The position numbers were made by a program, and so were the translations under genes. 64,000 nucleotides of DNA from Monosiga brevicollis MX1 (Eukaryota; Opisthokonta; Choanoflagellata; Craspedida; Salpingoecidae): assembly GCF_000002865.3 (NCBI RefSeq), contig NW_001865052.1, positions 226,839 to 290,838 of the forward strand, written 5' to 3'. This document shows, piece by piece, positions 22,764 through 33,557 of the stretch (the stretch's first letter is position 1; the number at the start of each line of letters is the position of its first letter). The notes under the pieces are model-generated. The model had not been told where the DNA came from. It made no database searches and saw only the letters and a program-made list of their open reading frames with translations.

Positions 22764-24506
22764 TTACGGTGAGAGGGTCATCTTGCGAACGCCGGGTACA
22801 AGTACGCGCTCAGGGCGTGGTCCATATGAACCAGAGCGCGGTCGTCCGGCGGCCACGCTGGGGGCGGTGGTGCCAAGCGCACTGCGCCAATTGTCATCTG
22901 CATCCGCACGCTTGTTGGGCTTCCACATGCGCGGTGCCGAACTGGAGCGGGCCTGGCTGGAGCCAAGGTGATGCGGCGGAAGAGTAACGGGTGAGCCAGC
23001 CTCCCACTTGGCTGGGGACATGCCTCGACGGCGAGGGGCAGGCGAGCCGCGGGGGGAGTTACTGGGGGAGTCACGGGCCGACGAGCGGCCAGAGCGGGAA
23101 CCGTTGCTGCGGCTGCCGCTGTCAGTGTTGTAATGGACGACGGGGCCACCGAGGAGGTGTCGACGCGCCTTGAAAGACTTGTAGGCCGTTTCGATTTCGT
23201 GGACGCCTTCCGTGTGGTGGAGCTTCTTGAGCCAGTTCAGGGCCGTGCGGAACATCAGCTCGTCGCAGACGTCATCACGCATGCAGTGGTGAAAGTGCTC
23301 GAGCAGACCAGCGGCATCACCCTCACGTCCAAATGCGTTGATGACACTGGTGAGGGGAGCAGCGTTGACTTCACAGCCCATAAACTTCATCTGCTCAAGC
23401 CAATACAGGCAACGATGCTGGCGGTTTTCAACAGCGTCGTCGGCGATGGCTTGAAGCAAAATGCCCACGACCACGTTATCCACGGCGAGCTCCAGGTCAC
23501 GGATTGAGGCCACGCAACGCTCAGCCACCAGCGACCCGTGCAGCTTGGCCACATTGCGGACCAAAAAGCCGGCAAGACAAGCACTCCACTCGAGGTCATG
23601 CTCGTCGCACACGTCGTGAATCCACTTGATCATGTTCTCGACGTGACTGCCGTAGAGGACCACGAGAGAGCGCATCACGTCCTCGTCCAAACGGGGTTCG
23701 CTCTGCCACAGATTGACCAAGGAACGACGGGCATCGTCGTCGCGTCCCAGGTCGTGGTAGGCAAGGATGACGATGGAGACGGTGTGATTACAGGGGCGCA
23801 GATTCCAGTGGGGCATGTCTTGCTCAAACAGCTCGACCACGCGCTGGGGCTGCTCGCGGTGCAGATAGAGGCGCATAAAGGCACCCATGGTGGTACCATC
23901 GGGGTGAATGTTGCGGGGCTTGAGCTGGCGGAACAGAGCAAGGCCCTCATCCAGGATGTCCTCGTCGATGGTCGTGCAGTGGGCAGCAAGGTAGCCGAGG
24001 TAGGTATTAAAACTGATCTTGTCAACCGAGTGCTGGTCGAGGAGCTCGAGAAACTGCTGGTGAAGACGTTTGGCGTCGTTGCACTTGACATAGAGGCCCA
24101 GCATGGTATTCCAGGTCGTCTGGTCTGGGTGCAGGGCTGGATCCTCTTGGAGCAAAGCCAGCCATTCACGGGCCTTTTCAGGTTTGCGAGCCTGTACGGC
24201 GGCGTTCATGAGCGTGTTGAAGGTATGGGTGTCTGGATTGAGTTCATAGGCGGGAAAGGTGTCGTGGTACAAGTCTTCGGCAGCCTTGTAGTTGCCTTGC
24301 TTGGCATGCAGCGCAAGCAGCTTATTAGCAGCAATGACCGTCTTGCGGCGTTCGTCCGGCGTCCAGGCTTCGTGGGCCACCAAATGGCGCTGGAGATTGT
24401 TGTACGCGTCACCCAGTTTGGCGGCGCGTTGCTGACTCTTGTTGGCCCGCAGCGTGCGGGGCGAGCCCTGGGGCGAGCCGCTGCGAGACGAAGTCGTGGC
24501 CATCAT
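22764..24506 (-). CDS. Intronless pentatricopeptide-repeat (PPR) protein
   Basis: PPR proteins bind single-stranded organellar RNA and act in its processing or translation. A single 580-codon open frame runs without introns. Helix-turn-helix repeats are visible in the first two thirds: NKLLALHAKQGNYKAAEDLY, HTFNTLMNAAVQARKPEKA, TTWNTMLGLYVKCNDAKRLH, ISFNTYLGYLAAH, and later VSIVILAYHDLGRDDDARRS and SVINAFGREGDAAGLLEHF. The C-terminal 110 residues are a disordered Ser/Arg/Pro-rich tail. The first ATG pair is at 24506 (MMATTSSRSGSP); the Ser/Arg-rich start fits a mitochondrial presequence. The same frame is open further upstream, with a hydrophobic stretch, but has no ATG. A long antisense open frame across it is a shadow of high GC content. 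Confidence 0.82.
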   Translation of the reverse strand: MMATTSSRSGSPQGSPRTLRANKSQQRAAKLGDAYNNLQRHLVAHEAWTPDERRKTVIAANKLLALHAKQGNYKAAEDLYHDTFPAYELNPDTHTFNTLMNAAVQARKPEKAREWLALLQEDPALHPDQTTWNTMLGLYVKCNDAKRLHQQFLELLDQHSVDKISFNTYLGYLAAHCTTIDEDILDEGLALFRQLKPRNIHPDGTTMGAFMRLYLHREQPQRVVELFEQDMPHWNLRPCNHTVSIVILAYHDLGRDDDARRSLVNLWQSEPRLDEDVMRSLVVLYGSHVENMIKWIHDVCDEHDLEWSACLAGFLVRNVAKLHGSLVAERCVASIRDLELAVDNVVVGILLQAIADDAVENRQHRCLYWLEQMKFMGCEVNAAPLTSVINAFGREGDAAGLLEHFHHCMRDDVCDELMFRTALNWLKKLHHTEGVHEIETAYKSFKARRHLLGGPVVHYNTDSGSRSNGSRSGRSSARDSPSNSPRGSPAPRRRGMSPAKWEAGSPVTLPPHHLGSSQARSSSAPRMWKPNKRADADDNWRSALGTTAPSVAAGRPRSGSYGPRPERVLVPGVRKMTLSP

Positions 24507-26060
24507 GGTGGTGATGTTGGTCAAAAGGGCCAAGACGGGCAGGAGAAATAAAAGGTGCAGAACAAAAGGACGGAGAGCCCACAAAAGGGCAGGCGCTTGT
24601 CAATAATGGTGGGGTGGAAGCGCAAAGCCAATGGGCAACCAGACAAACAGAGAAAAAGGCCTGGTCGAAATGATAAATAGTTTTCCACGCTGTGGCCACC
24701 AAAGGTAGGTAGGGGTAGTGGGCGCAGAGCGCAGAGCGAGCTCGTTGAGAGAATGGAAAGGGAAAAAGGGTAGGCAAAGCTGTGCAGCAGAGAAAAAAAA
24801 TGCCAACAAGAGTCGCGGATGAGCAGAGTTCGGAAGGAGACCGGCACAACAGATTAACATGGGAGGACAAGCGGGAGCGCTGCAAGCAATGGTGGTGGCA
24901 GCAAGACGGTGGAGGAGAAGAACGACTCCTTTCAGCATTGCTGAGTCGGGCGATCTGCCCGTCGAGTTGATGAGTGGGGCGGAGGCTTACCGCTGGAAAA
25001 TGACTGATTCAACGTCGGTTACCCGTGGACCAAGTCGATGGCGTTGAGGTGGCAAAGAGTAGAGGCACGAAACGCGCGCGCAAGCTTGATCGAGTTTACA
25101 TGTACACATAAACTCGTGTTTGACTGTGTTGGTTGTTAAAAGCAGAAGCAAGCAGAGAGAGAGAGAGAAGAAAGAGAGAAAGAGAGAGAGAAAGAGAGAA
25201 AGAGAAAGAGAGAGAGACACACAACACAAGATCAAAAATGCAGGCGCAATGTGTGGGTGTCAGACAAAGGGTCGGTGTCAAGCGCACGCCGCACCAAAAC
25301 GACCAGGCGATCAAGGGGGGAGGCGCGGGCTGGCTGGCGGAGGCAATGGAGAGGGGAGGTGTGGTTTGTGATTGCCCGGCGACGCAGGACTAGATCGTGG
25401 TTATAAAAACAAAGGTGACACCACCACCAGGCAGTGGACAAGGTTGAGGGCGACAAGGGCAATGAGTGTGATTACGATGGGCGCTGGAGTTGCGGCGGCA
25501 ATGAGGTCGTCGCTGGTTCCAAAGGAAAAATGAATCCAATTCACAGCCACCAGCCGCACCCATCTACCTCGCCTCGCCGCCCGAGTGGTTTAGGTATAGC
25601 CAATCCGCACTTGAAGCTTTTTTTTTTTTTTCAAGGACAGAGGAAGAAGCAAACGAGCGAGCATGTGCTGACGGGGCAAATGGTGTCGGGCTTCACCCAT
25701 GTACCCCTGTCAACGAGATTGCATTCATTAGCATCAGGTACAAAGCACACAACAACACTAAACAAAGTTGAAGCACACGAGCGACCAACCCGTGGCGCGC
25801 GAGCGCCACGCCACCTTGTTTCGTTGTTGAGGTATAGTCGTACAGACGGGGTCGTTCGTTGGGCATGACCTCAACGTTCAAAAAAAGAGGAAGAAAAGCC
25901 GTCAAGCCCCATCGTCCCGAGATTAACAAAGTCCCCGAGCTGAACGGCCGGCCCCGACTGCCATTTGATCCGGTTTTTTTTTCCTAAGCTCGAGCGCGCC
26001 ACGTCACCCTTCCTATGGCCATGCACACGTAACACAGTGTTAAAGTTGACACACAAGTCA
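24507..26060. other. Long gene-poor stretch upstream of the PPR gene
   Basis: Holds the PPR promoter and 5' UTR, a (GA)n-rich tract at 25150-25216 (pyrimidine on the PPR coding strand), and a T14 run at 25619-25632. No frame has clear coding character. An unrecognised gene at 25230-25900 cannot be excluded. Confidence 0.45.
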
Positions 26061-26066
26061 ATTTTT

Positions 26067-26095
26067 TTGTCGACAATCTTTTCCCGCCCAAAAGG
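26067..26095. promoter_or_regulatory. Palindrome TTGTCGACAA followed by an E2F-like site
   Basis: TTGTCGACAA (26067-26076) is self-complementary. Directly after it comes TTTTCCCGCCCAAAA (about 26079-26093), which fits the E2F consensus TTTSSCGC. They lie 35-60 bases upstream of the small open frame at 26129. The E2F reading comes from the general consensus; use here is inferred. Confidence 0.45.
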
Positions 26096-26128
26096 TTGTG
26101 TTTGTCGTTGGGCGAGGAGGTTGCAAGT

Positions 26129-26353
26129 ATGCATCCATCTGCGGATGCATCTTCAACGGACGCGGTCATGCGACGCACGCGCGAAAAAGAGGGTACGGCT
26201 GTGCGCTCAAGTGTTGCCCAACTGCACAACTCTGGTACGCTCACTCTCCCTCGCTTTGTCCCTCTCTTTGTCAACGACTTGAACGTGTTGGGACAACAAT
26301 TCATCATTGTCATGCAGACGGGTCCTGTCAGCCCAAACTACTTTGACGTGTAG
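26129..26353 (+). CDS. Possible 74-residue protein, unrecognised
   Basis: A single-exon frame of 74 codons starts MHPSADASSTDAVMRRTR and ends QTGPVSPNYFDV. Third codon positions avoid A, as in neighbouring real genes. An E2F-like site and a palindrome sit just upstream, and it ends 300 bases before the convergent RBM22 stop. The start region is itself an 8+8 inverted repeat (ATGCATCC...GGATGCAT). No family recognised; it may be a genuine small gene or an exon of a spliced one. Confidence 0.35.
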   Translation: MHPSADASSTDAVMRRTREKEGTAVRSSVAQLHNSGTLTLPRFVPLFVNDLNVLGQQFIIVMQTGPVSPNYFDV

Positions 26354-26660
26354 CCGCACGAGCCAGACATCCCTGCCCAACCCCTGACCAGTTTGCGTTA
26401 TATCAATGGATAGATGGGACAGAATCTCCGCCCGTCTGCACTTGCTCAGCCTAATGTCTCACGAGCGTCGGGGTGGTCCTTGCAGGAAAACAGGAAAATG
26501 CGCTCAGCCCGGCAGATTTCATTGTGAAATTTATCACCCCAACGGCAAGTCGGTCGTGCCAATCAAAGGTCGAATCCACGCCTGAGAAGAGAAGTACCCC
26601 CTCTTCTGCAGACCAGCAAGGAGAAAAGAGTGTCAAACGAGAAAACGACAAACAACAGCT

Positions 26661-28948
26661 CTAGCTGGTGGGTGCCTTGGCAGGAGCCTTGGCACCCATG
26701 CGGGACGGGTCCATGGATGGGTAAGCCATGCCGGGACGACCTGCAGTGCATTCAAGAGAGTGGGTAGTCATGAGCTCGAGCCAGCCTCGGTGCAGTCCCA
26801 AAAATATCGCCTCTCAGTCCCTGCTTTGTCACATCTGGCCCCCTGTCCCCATTGATTGCAAATGCCTCTCAAACCAAGCTTCGCAAACATACCTCCGACC
26901 ATGCCGGGAGGCGGAGCAAGACCAAGGCCCGGGGGAAGCGCGCCCGCCCCAGGCGCTCCTGGGGGCGGGGCCATGCCAAACCCGGGCGGCAAACCAAAGC
27001 CCGGTAGAGCCGGTACGGCGACCGAGGGTGCTGCGCCGCCGCGCCCACCGCTGTTGTTGTTGCTACGGGCCTTGCCCCACATCACACGCAGTGGCTCCCC
27101 CTTGATGATGCAGTTGACGGCCGCAATTTCCATGGCTTGCTCGGCACCCTCGCGCCTGAGTGGAAGAACACAGGCAAAAAAAAAGGGGGGGAAGGAAGGA
27201 AAAAAAAGAAAGATGACGTTAACCATGAGCGCCTTGTCCCTATCGTTCCCATGGTTCATCGGGACCCAAGCCGGAGACAACAGTGGCTAGAGATATAAGA
27301 ACATACGTGGCAAACTCGACAAAGGCCGCGGATTGCTTGGGGGCCAATCGAACAGCAGCCACCTGGCTGTGCTTTTCAAAGTAATCACGGAGGTCATCGG
27401 CTGTAATGTTCAGGTCTGGCCGTACGCCGCCAATGTACAACGTCGTAATGCTGGTATCGGCGGGAGCCTCGGCCTTGGGCCGTGCTGCTCACACGGGCCA
27501 AGAATGAGTGCCGACAAAGATGAGCCACCAATCAGAGAGAAAGTTGCGAGCGAAAATACGGTGCGACGGCTTGATACGATCAAACCATCATGGATAAGGA
27601 AGAGCGTACATTGAATCTTCTTGAGATACTTCTCTGCGACGGGATCCTCCGTGCCGTGGTAGCGACCCATGAGGTTCTGCTTGGCCAAAGGATTCTTCGG
27701 GTCCGTGGGCATCTCGTGTCTGGAACACAAACAGCAGTGAGGGCGAGAACGTCACAAAATCAGCTGACAATCAGCACAAGCGCGCGGTAGATGCGGGAGG
27801 GTGCTCGTAGAGAGAGGCCTGACCGGAAAGGACAGGTGTCACCGCGCGTGCATTGGCCCTTGACCCAGAACGAGCAAATCCGGGCTTCGTTGCGTTTGTA
27901 GTAAGGCCCGCGCGCCTTGAGGCGCTCAAGGATGGCCCGCCCAGCTGCCAGCTTGCCGCCTGCGGGACCTCCTGCTGCATCCCCACCACCCGTGATGGCC
28001 AACGCTGACGACTGGTTAAAGGCATTGTGTCCTGGATTTGCAAAGCCCGCCATTATCGCAAGGGATCAGACAAGGGCCAACAAAGGAGAGTGCAGACCAC
28101 CACCAAGCTTGAGCAGCAGGCCACCTGCCTCCCCGCGGGCAGATGACGACAACGCACCCTCAATCTGTGCAAACTTTGCCTCTTGGTTCTGAATGTAGTA
28201 CTCCTTGTTCACGGCTGACTCGGGCAGGGCCTGTTCCTGACCCAGCAGACGATCACGCAGTTGGACAGGAACGCCTACGAACCATTCCGTACCAACACGC
28301 GTCAAAAAAACACCTGGATCAAAAACTGGCAAGCCCCCACACGGGTCAGAAGAAGCAAGGCAGGCGAACCATATTCGAGATCCAGGACGCAGGTCTGGCA
28401 AACGTTTTTGATCTTGGCACACGTCTGACACAACTCTGTCTTTTTGAAGCGCGAGCCTTTGCCTGGTTGCCACCTGCACAATCAAATGCGTGGTTGGTTG
28501 GCATGGTGTGCGCATGAGCACACAAAGCAGGAGACGTGATATGCGACGGATGCCCCGTCCCAAGGTTTGTCTGTAGTAGCCCCGTGAAGCACGGGCCAAT
28601 GATGACAGCCTAGCCGAGCCACAATCCTACCTAAAGACGGTAAAGGGACGTTCACACACTTTGCAAGCCTGCAACACCAGCAAGAGGTTGTGGGAGAAAG
28701 GGGCGGACGTGAGCGGGCGGTGTCGAGACTCGGGAGGAGCGAGCGTGCGCGATGCAACCGGTCGTTGCTCAACGTCCTGCAGCTCGCGCCACGGACCACC
28801 GCGACCCAACACATACCGAGCCAAAAGCTTCCTTGGTCATGCGAACATAGGGATTGGGACCCAGGCATGTCTCACAGACAATGGGGAACTCAGCCGACTC
28901 CCATGCCTGCCGATTCAAATGGTTTGTATCGCGCGACGAGGCCGACAT
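26661..28948 (-). CDS. RBM22: Pre-mRNA-splicing factor RBM22 (Cwc2/Slt11 family)
   Basis: Spliceosome component that contacts U6 and intron RNA in the active site. Start at 28948 with [20 protein letters not shown] and [20 protein letters not shown], the paired-CxxC zinc region. Further exons give CERPFTVFR (near 28660-28625), [20 protein letters not shown] and TCVLDLEYG (near 28480-28385), and [17 protein letters not shown] (near 28225-28160). A CCCH zinc finger follows ([20 protein letters not shown], spliced across two exons), then [20 protein letters not shown], then an RRM ([31 protein letters not shown]). The tail is Pro/Gly-rich and ends APAKAPTS with stop at 26661. Order and spacing match human RBM22. 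It shares a divergent promoter with UBAC1. Confidence 0.93.
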
Positions 28949-28966
28949 GGTTTCTTGTGACCTCGA

Positions 28967-28982
28967 AAAAAAAAAAAGAGAG

Positions 28983-29033
<51 letters not shown>

Positions 29034-29034
29034 C
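28967..29034. repeat. A12 plus (GA)n tract 20-85 bases upstream of the RBM22 ATG
   Basis: On the RBM22 coding strand this reads as (TC)n followed by T12 and then, within 20 bases, the ATG. It could be a promoter pyrimidine patch or the polypyrimidine tract of a 5' UTR intron. Confidence 0.85.
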
Positions 29035-29406
29035 AGCTCAAAACACGCTTTCAAGCGAAAAGTTTTGGTTCCGAGCCAAATTTCATCTGACAAAATCTCT
29101 TCTCTGTCTCATTTTGTTGTCAACGACCAAGAGAGCAACAAGCTCTTACAAAAGCAAACGCTGTTGGACCGCGCCAACTTCTCGGTGACGGTGGCGGTGA
29201 CGGTGGCGCAGTGGCAGTGGCAATAGGTTGAATCGGCGGGCAGCAGCGGTATGTTGGACGGCACAGCAGGCTTGTTTGGTGGTGGTGGTGGCGACGGGTA
29301 TTGACGTGCTTCGGGTTTGGAAAGTGAGAGCGTATGATCGACATTTTTTGATCAAGTGACTTATTGCGCCTGAGCTAGAGGCAGCTTCAAGGCCGAACCG
29401 TCCAGG
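29035..29406. promoter_or_regulatory. Bidirectional region RBM22 / UBAC1
   Basis: Head-to-head spacer. It contains GTGACGGTGGCG-type tandem units near 29186-29222 and a GGT-repeat near 29277-29292. No gene seen. Confidence 0.4.
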
Positions 29407-32321
29407 ATGAAGCTGGTCGTGTACAACCTCGAGGCCGAGCCCGTGGAGTTGCAGGTCGATGGGCAGGACACCTGTCAGCAGCTACTAGTGAGGCTTTCAA
29501 AGCTTGGCCTGGCTCAAGATGACTGCCAACTCGTACCTGTATGTCCTCCAGTGCAGCGCGGCCTTCAGTTGCGCATTGTTGGGCCGTGTCGGCTGCCTGA
29601 CTTTGGTGACGTCAATGCTCTCCCTTCCTAGCTCTCGGCTCCAAGTCGAGGCGTCATTCCCTTGGACAGCGTTGCTGTCCAACACCAAACCCTCTCGCAG
29701 GCGGGCCTCCAAGACCAAGGTTGGCGGTCCAAGCCTCCGACAAGAGCCTGACCCCAAACCACTCCAGCTCAACACCATTTGTATGCACATAGACCACTTG
29801 TCCATCACTCCAAGTTTGAACTGGTCCCCCAAACCTGTGCCCGAGGTGTGTTGATGACCAGACTGAGCCAGGGCACGCGTCAACTGAATGCATGCATTGA
29901 CCACTGAATGTGATACATTGGCCCACACCACTCACCTGTTTACATCTTTGATGCTTCCAGCCAAAGCCAATCACGAGCATGCAAATGCGACGCTTCACCA
30001 TGTCGCTGACGGCCAGTATGTATCCGCCCAATAGCCGCCAGTTCAGATTGCTTGCCGTTTTTTGCTGGCCAGCGCTGGCATGCCCTCCAAACGCCGCTGG
30101 CCGTACGTGCATGAGTTAGCACATTACTGACGACGACCCACGCGTTGCCCCCGATGTACAGCGAATCGTGGCAACCGAACGGGTCGCACCCTAAAGGCCC
30201 ACAAACCCCGATTTGGGGGGCAGGAACTCGACTTTCACGGCCAAGTATGTAAAGTTTGTATCGTGCCTCGCTTTGCTCCCTTTTCGTTATTTTCTTTCTT
30301 TCTTTTTGTCCTCAGTAATGGCCAACCCAAATGTCACTCACGATGCCCCTTCCCCGTTTGTGGAATCACCCTACTTTGAACTCCCTCTCGTTTGAATTCC
30401 CAGCTCATGGCTGTCGTTTCGACCATGCACAGTCTCGCCTGCCAGCTTCAGCAAGAGCTGGGTGTCTACACACCTGAAGAAGGTGCAGCTGTTTGCCCAT
30501 CTTGTTCCATTGCTCGCCTTCATTCTGCGGTGCACTTGTCAGCATGAGCTTTCTTTTGGCGTGCGTGTAGATGCAACACCGGAAGATGCCACTGACGAAG
30601 ACGCCACTCCGTTTGACCCGCGCTCTACTGTCAACGAGGTGTGGTCTTGTGTTGGCTGCTATCGCTCGCATGTTTGGTCTGTTGGCTATAAAGCTAGTGG
30701 TCGTATATACGTGTCATGCTGACATATGAGCTGTTCTGCAACGACTGGTCTGGACCTGCCACATAGGATGCCCTCGCTTCTCTCACGAATATGGGTTTTC
30801 CTGAGCTGCGCAGCATCCGTGCCCTTCGTGCGACAGAGTATGATCGAGCTGGCATCGCTTTTAGTGTCCAGCTTCCTGTCCGCGCGACTTCTTTTGAATC
30901 TGCTCACTTGATACTTGGATGATCTCACCTTCTTCTCGCCCCTTCGTCGTGCCCCTTTCCTTTGCCCTTGCCTGTACTTTCTTTTCTAACTTGTTTTGGC
31001 TACTGACAGCATGAACGTGGAAGCGGCTCTGGTGTGGCTTCTGGATACCGAAGCAGATCCGTCATTGGACCGCCCCATCACCCCGCCTCCCAAGCCTGTC
31101 GTTCTGCGCTCTGGCCAGCGCTTTCAACCCGATGCCGCCGTACGTAGGCATGTCCAGATGTCTCCGCCATGCAGCCAAGTAGCCAAATATCCAGTGACCT
31201 CGCGTGGTCTGGCATTTGTTGCATCTCGCGTTGGCCCCTTCTTCTCCCTGCTACTCGTGCCGGGGGTTTGGGGGGGATCATAGGCCTATCAAAACCTCAT
31301 GGAGATGGGCTTTTCCCATGATAATGTCGTGGCCGCTTTACAACTCACGCGAAACAATCGTCCCCAAGCGGTATGCTCAAGCTCTCTGCCTTTACACTCA
31401 ATGAGTGGTACATTCACGCACGTTGCTGTTCACGTGGGTCCACGACCTGGTTTAGATTCACCTCCTCCTCTCGGGAGCAGACCTGGAAGCCCAGGCAGAA
31501 GCACTGCAAAATGTCAAAGCAGAACCAGACAAGTTCGTGCGCTCACCACCTCTTGCGGCATCTGCCTTGCCATCTCTGTTTTCACTGACAGCGTTTTCGT
31601 ACCGTTTTGCGAATTAACCAGCCCCATCATTCTCAAGATCTTGGATGATCCTTTGGTGTTGGACTCTTTGCGTTTGCCGCGTCTACGAGAGGCCTTTGAG
31701 CAAATTCTTCAGGATGTGCAGACAGCGCCTGCTTTGCTCAACGACGGCCTTGTTGGCAGCGCTTTGATCCGCATTGTCAAAGTATGTAACTCTGTGTGTG
31801 TGGATTTGTAGTAGTTGTTGTTATTGTTGTTCATCTCGTTGGGGAGGGACATGCATGAGTGATGTTGAAGGGTGAGCTTCAAGGGACTCTGCACTCACTT
31901 TGCGAGTCTGATGTGGTTCTTTTTGGCGCTTGAGTAGCTGGTACAGTCATATGAGGAGGAGGAGGAGGAGGAGGAGGAAATTCCCTCAGCAGCGGCTAGT
32001 ACAGAGGAGCCCATGCAAGTTGCCGAGGCTGACCATCATCAAACTGCAGGGGAATTCACTTCTTCACCTCCTATGCGGGAGCCGTCTCGCCGCTTTTTGC
32101 TGCGATCCCCGACGGGTGAAGAGCCAGCCCACTTTTTTCCTTCTTCTGATGAGGAGAGCGATGACGCTGAGCGTTTTTGGGACAGTCTTGTTGACAGACA
32201 TGCCGAAGAGAGCTCTCCATGGCAGCTTGCATCCCCGGTTGACGAGGCCTTGGATACGGATGCAGATGAGGATGATCAGAATGCAGACCATGATGAGGGC
32301 AGAGACGTGGACATGAGCTGA
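29407..32321 (+). CDS. UBAC1: UBAC1-like UBL/UBA protein with acidic C-terminal extension
   Basis: UBAC1 (KPC2) is the ubiquitin-receptor subunit of the KPC ubiquitin ligase. Start at 29407: MKLVVYNLEAEPVELQVDG opens a ubiquitin-like domain that continues in an exon at about 29632-29720 (IPLDSVAVQHQTLSQAGLQ). Later exons give MAVVSTMHSLACQLQQELG and an acidic linker. The first UBA is split: LTNMGFPELRSIRALRATEY (near 30780-30860) and MNVEAALVWLLDTEADPSLD (from 31010). The second UBA is NLMEMGFSHDNVVAALQLTR. The STI1-like block reads IILKILDDPLVLDSL and ILQDVQTAPALLNDGLV (31620-31780). The last exon (31938-32321) adds about 127 residues that human UBAC1 lacks, starting with a Glu run after SY and ending in an Asp-rich tail. 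Family assignment rests on domain order and short motifs; interior exon edges are approximate. Confidence 0.78.
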
Positions 32322-33366
32322 ACTCTATGCCTCCACCCGCAAATCGACCTGTGCTTTCCTGTTGAATTGTTTGCTGAGCATGTTAGGATCTAGTTAATGC
32401 AGAAACACGCCCAGCTCATGCAGTCTTCTAGCTCTCCTCAATGTTTCTTTTTCATTTTTTCGACACAAAATAACGTCAGCAAACATGTCAACGCCCCTGA
32501 GGCACACACAACCACGCAGGGTTTGGCAATGGGCCAAATGTAAAACATCAACAAACAACGTAGGCTTGAGAGTTATAAGAGCAAGAAGAGCCAGGCAAGA
32601 TCTTAAAGAGCACGCGTTCCTCGGTCCTCTTGTACTCCCTTCTGTGCTGTGTGCTGTGTGCTGTGCGAGAGGTGCATGTTCCTTGTTGAGTCCAGGTGGA
32701 GGGACTCTATGTGAGGTTGCTGGTACTGAACCAGTGCTAATAGTTCCGATTGGATTTGTTGTTGCTGGGCGGCTCTGTCGTGTACACCACCCTCACACGC
32801 ACTCACACTCACATGTTCTACACCTGTAACTGAAGGAGTGTGGCTTTGGGGTTGTTGTTGATGGGATCACGACGACAGAAATACTTTGGCGCCTGGGTTC
32901 GAGGCCCGACTGGCCCCTGTTGACGCTTGTGAACCGTGCCTCTAATCTCAACCCCTCTCGCCGTCGACCACCTCCCAAGGCTTCGAGGGAAGAAACGGCA
33001 ACCTTCACCCCACAGCGGGAGTTGACTACTCTTGGGTGACTGTGATGCCATCTCTGTGTAGGGCCATCGGCAACGAGTGATGGCTTTGAAAAGCCGACAT
33101 TTGTAGCATATGGGACCGGTCTGACCATGAATATAGTGGTAGGACAAGAAGAGCTGGCCGACGATTCAGGTGCCTTTAAAGATGACGCTCTCGACGATAC
33201 CGATCCGTTAGCAAACGGAGCTCTCGATGGTGATGATTTGTTTCAAGATGATGCCTTCGACGATGACACCGATGGATCCTTCGTACAAGGTTCGTGTTGT
33301 GTGGCTTGGGCTCTCCTTTTCTTGCCAAAACGCTCGGTCTGAGATTAGCCTGTGATCATGTAGAAT
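32322..33366 (+). other. Coding-like stretches of an unrecognised plus-strand gene, or none
   Basis: Tail-to-tail interval between UBAC1 and GFM2. Three stretches read like exons: 32485-32779 (contains EPVLIVPIGFVVAGRLCR), about 32844-33025 (GVVVDGITTTEILWRLGSR), and about 33063-33292 (GFEKPTFVAYGTGL followed by an acidic run with DDALDD and DDAFDD). Splice sites can be proposed but one implied intron would be too short, so I do not assert a CDS. No family recognised. Confidence 0.3.
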
Positions 33367-33453
33367 AAGCTCTGTCAACTTGGTGGCAACGTTTGGCGTG
33401 CATCGAGGAATTTCCCGGCTTCACTCACATGCAACATCACGATCTTGAAGATG

Positions 33454-33484
<31 letters not shown>

Positions 33485-33557
33485 GTGTCCCATTGCCTTT
33501 CCTATGTCTCTGCTTCGATTGGAATTGATGTGTGTGCAAAACATGCGGATTTTCTTG

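Noticed and set aside
23538-24551. 337-codon plus-strand frame antisense to the PPR gene
   Set aside because: Shadow of a GC-rich coding strand; the minus frame has clear PPR repeats and the plus frame has no recognisable features.
24509-24584. Hydrophobic N-terminal extension of the PPR protein
   Set aside because: The frame is open but has no ATG; the first ATG is at 24506.
32860-32930. tRNA-like GGTTCGAGGCCC segment
   Set aside because: The T-arm would have only four pairs and no D-arm, anticodon arm or acceptor stem could be fitted around it.
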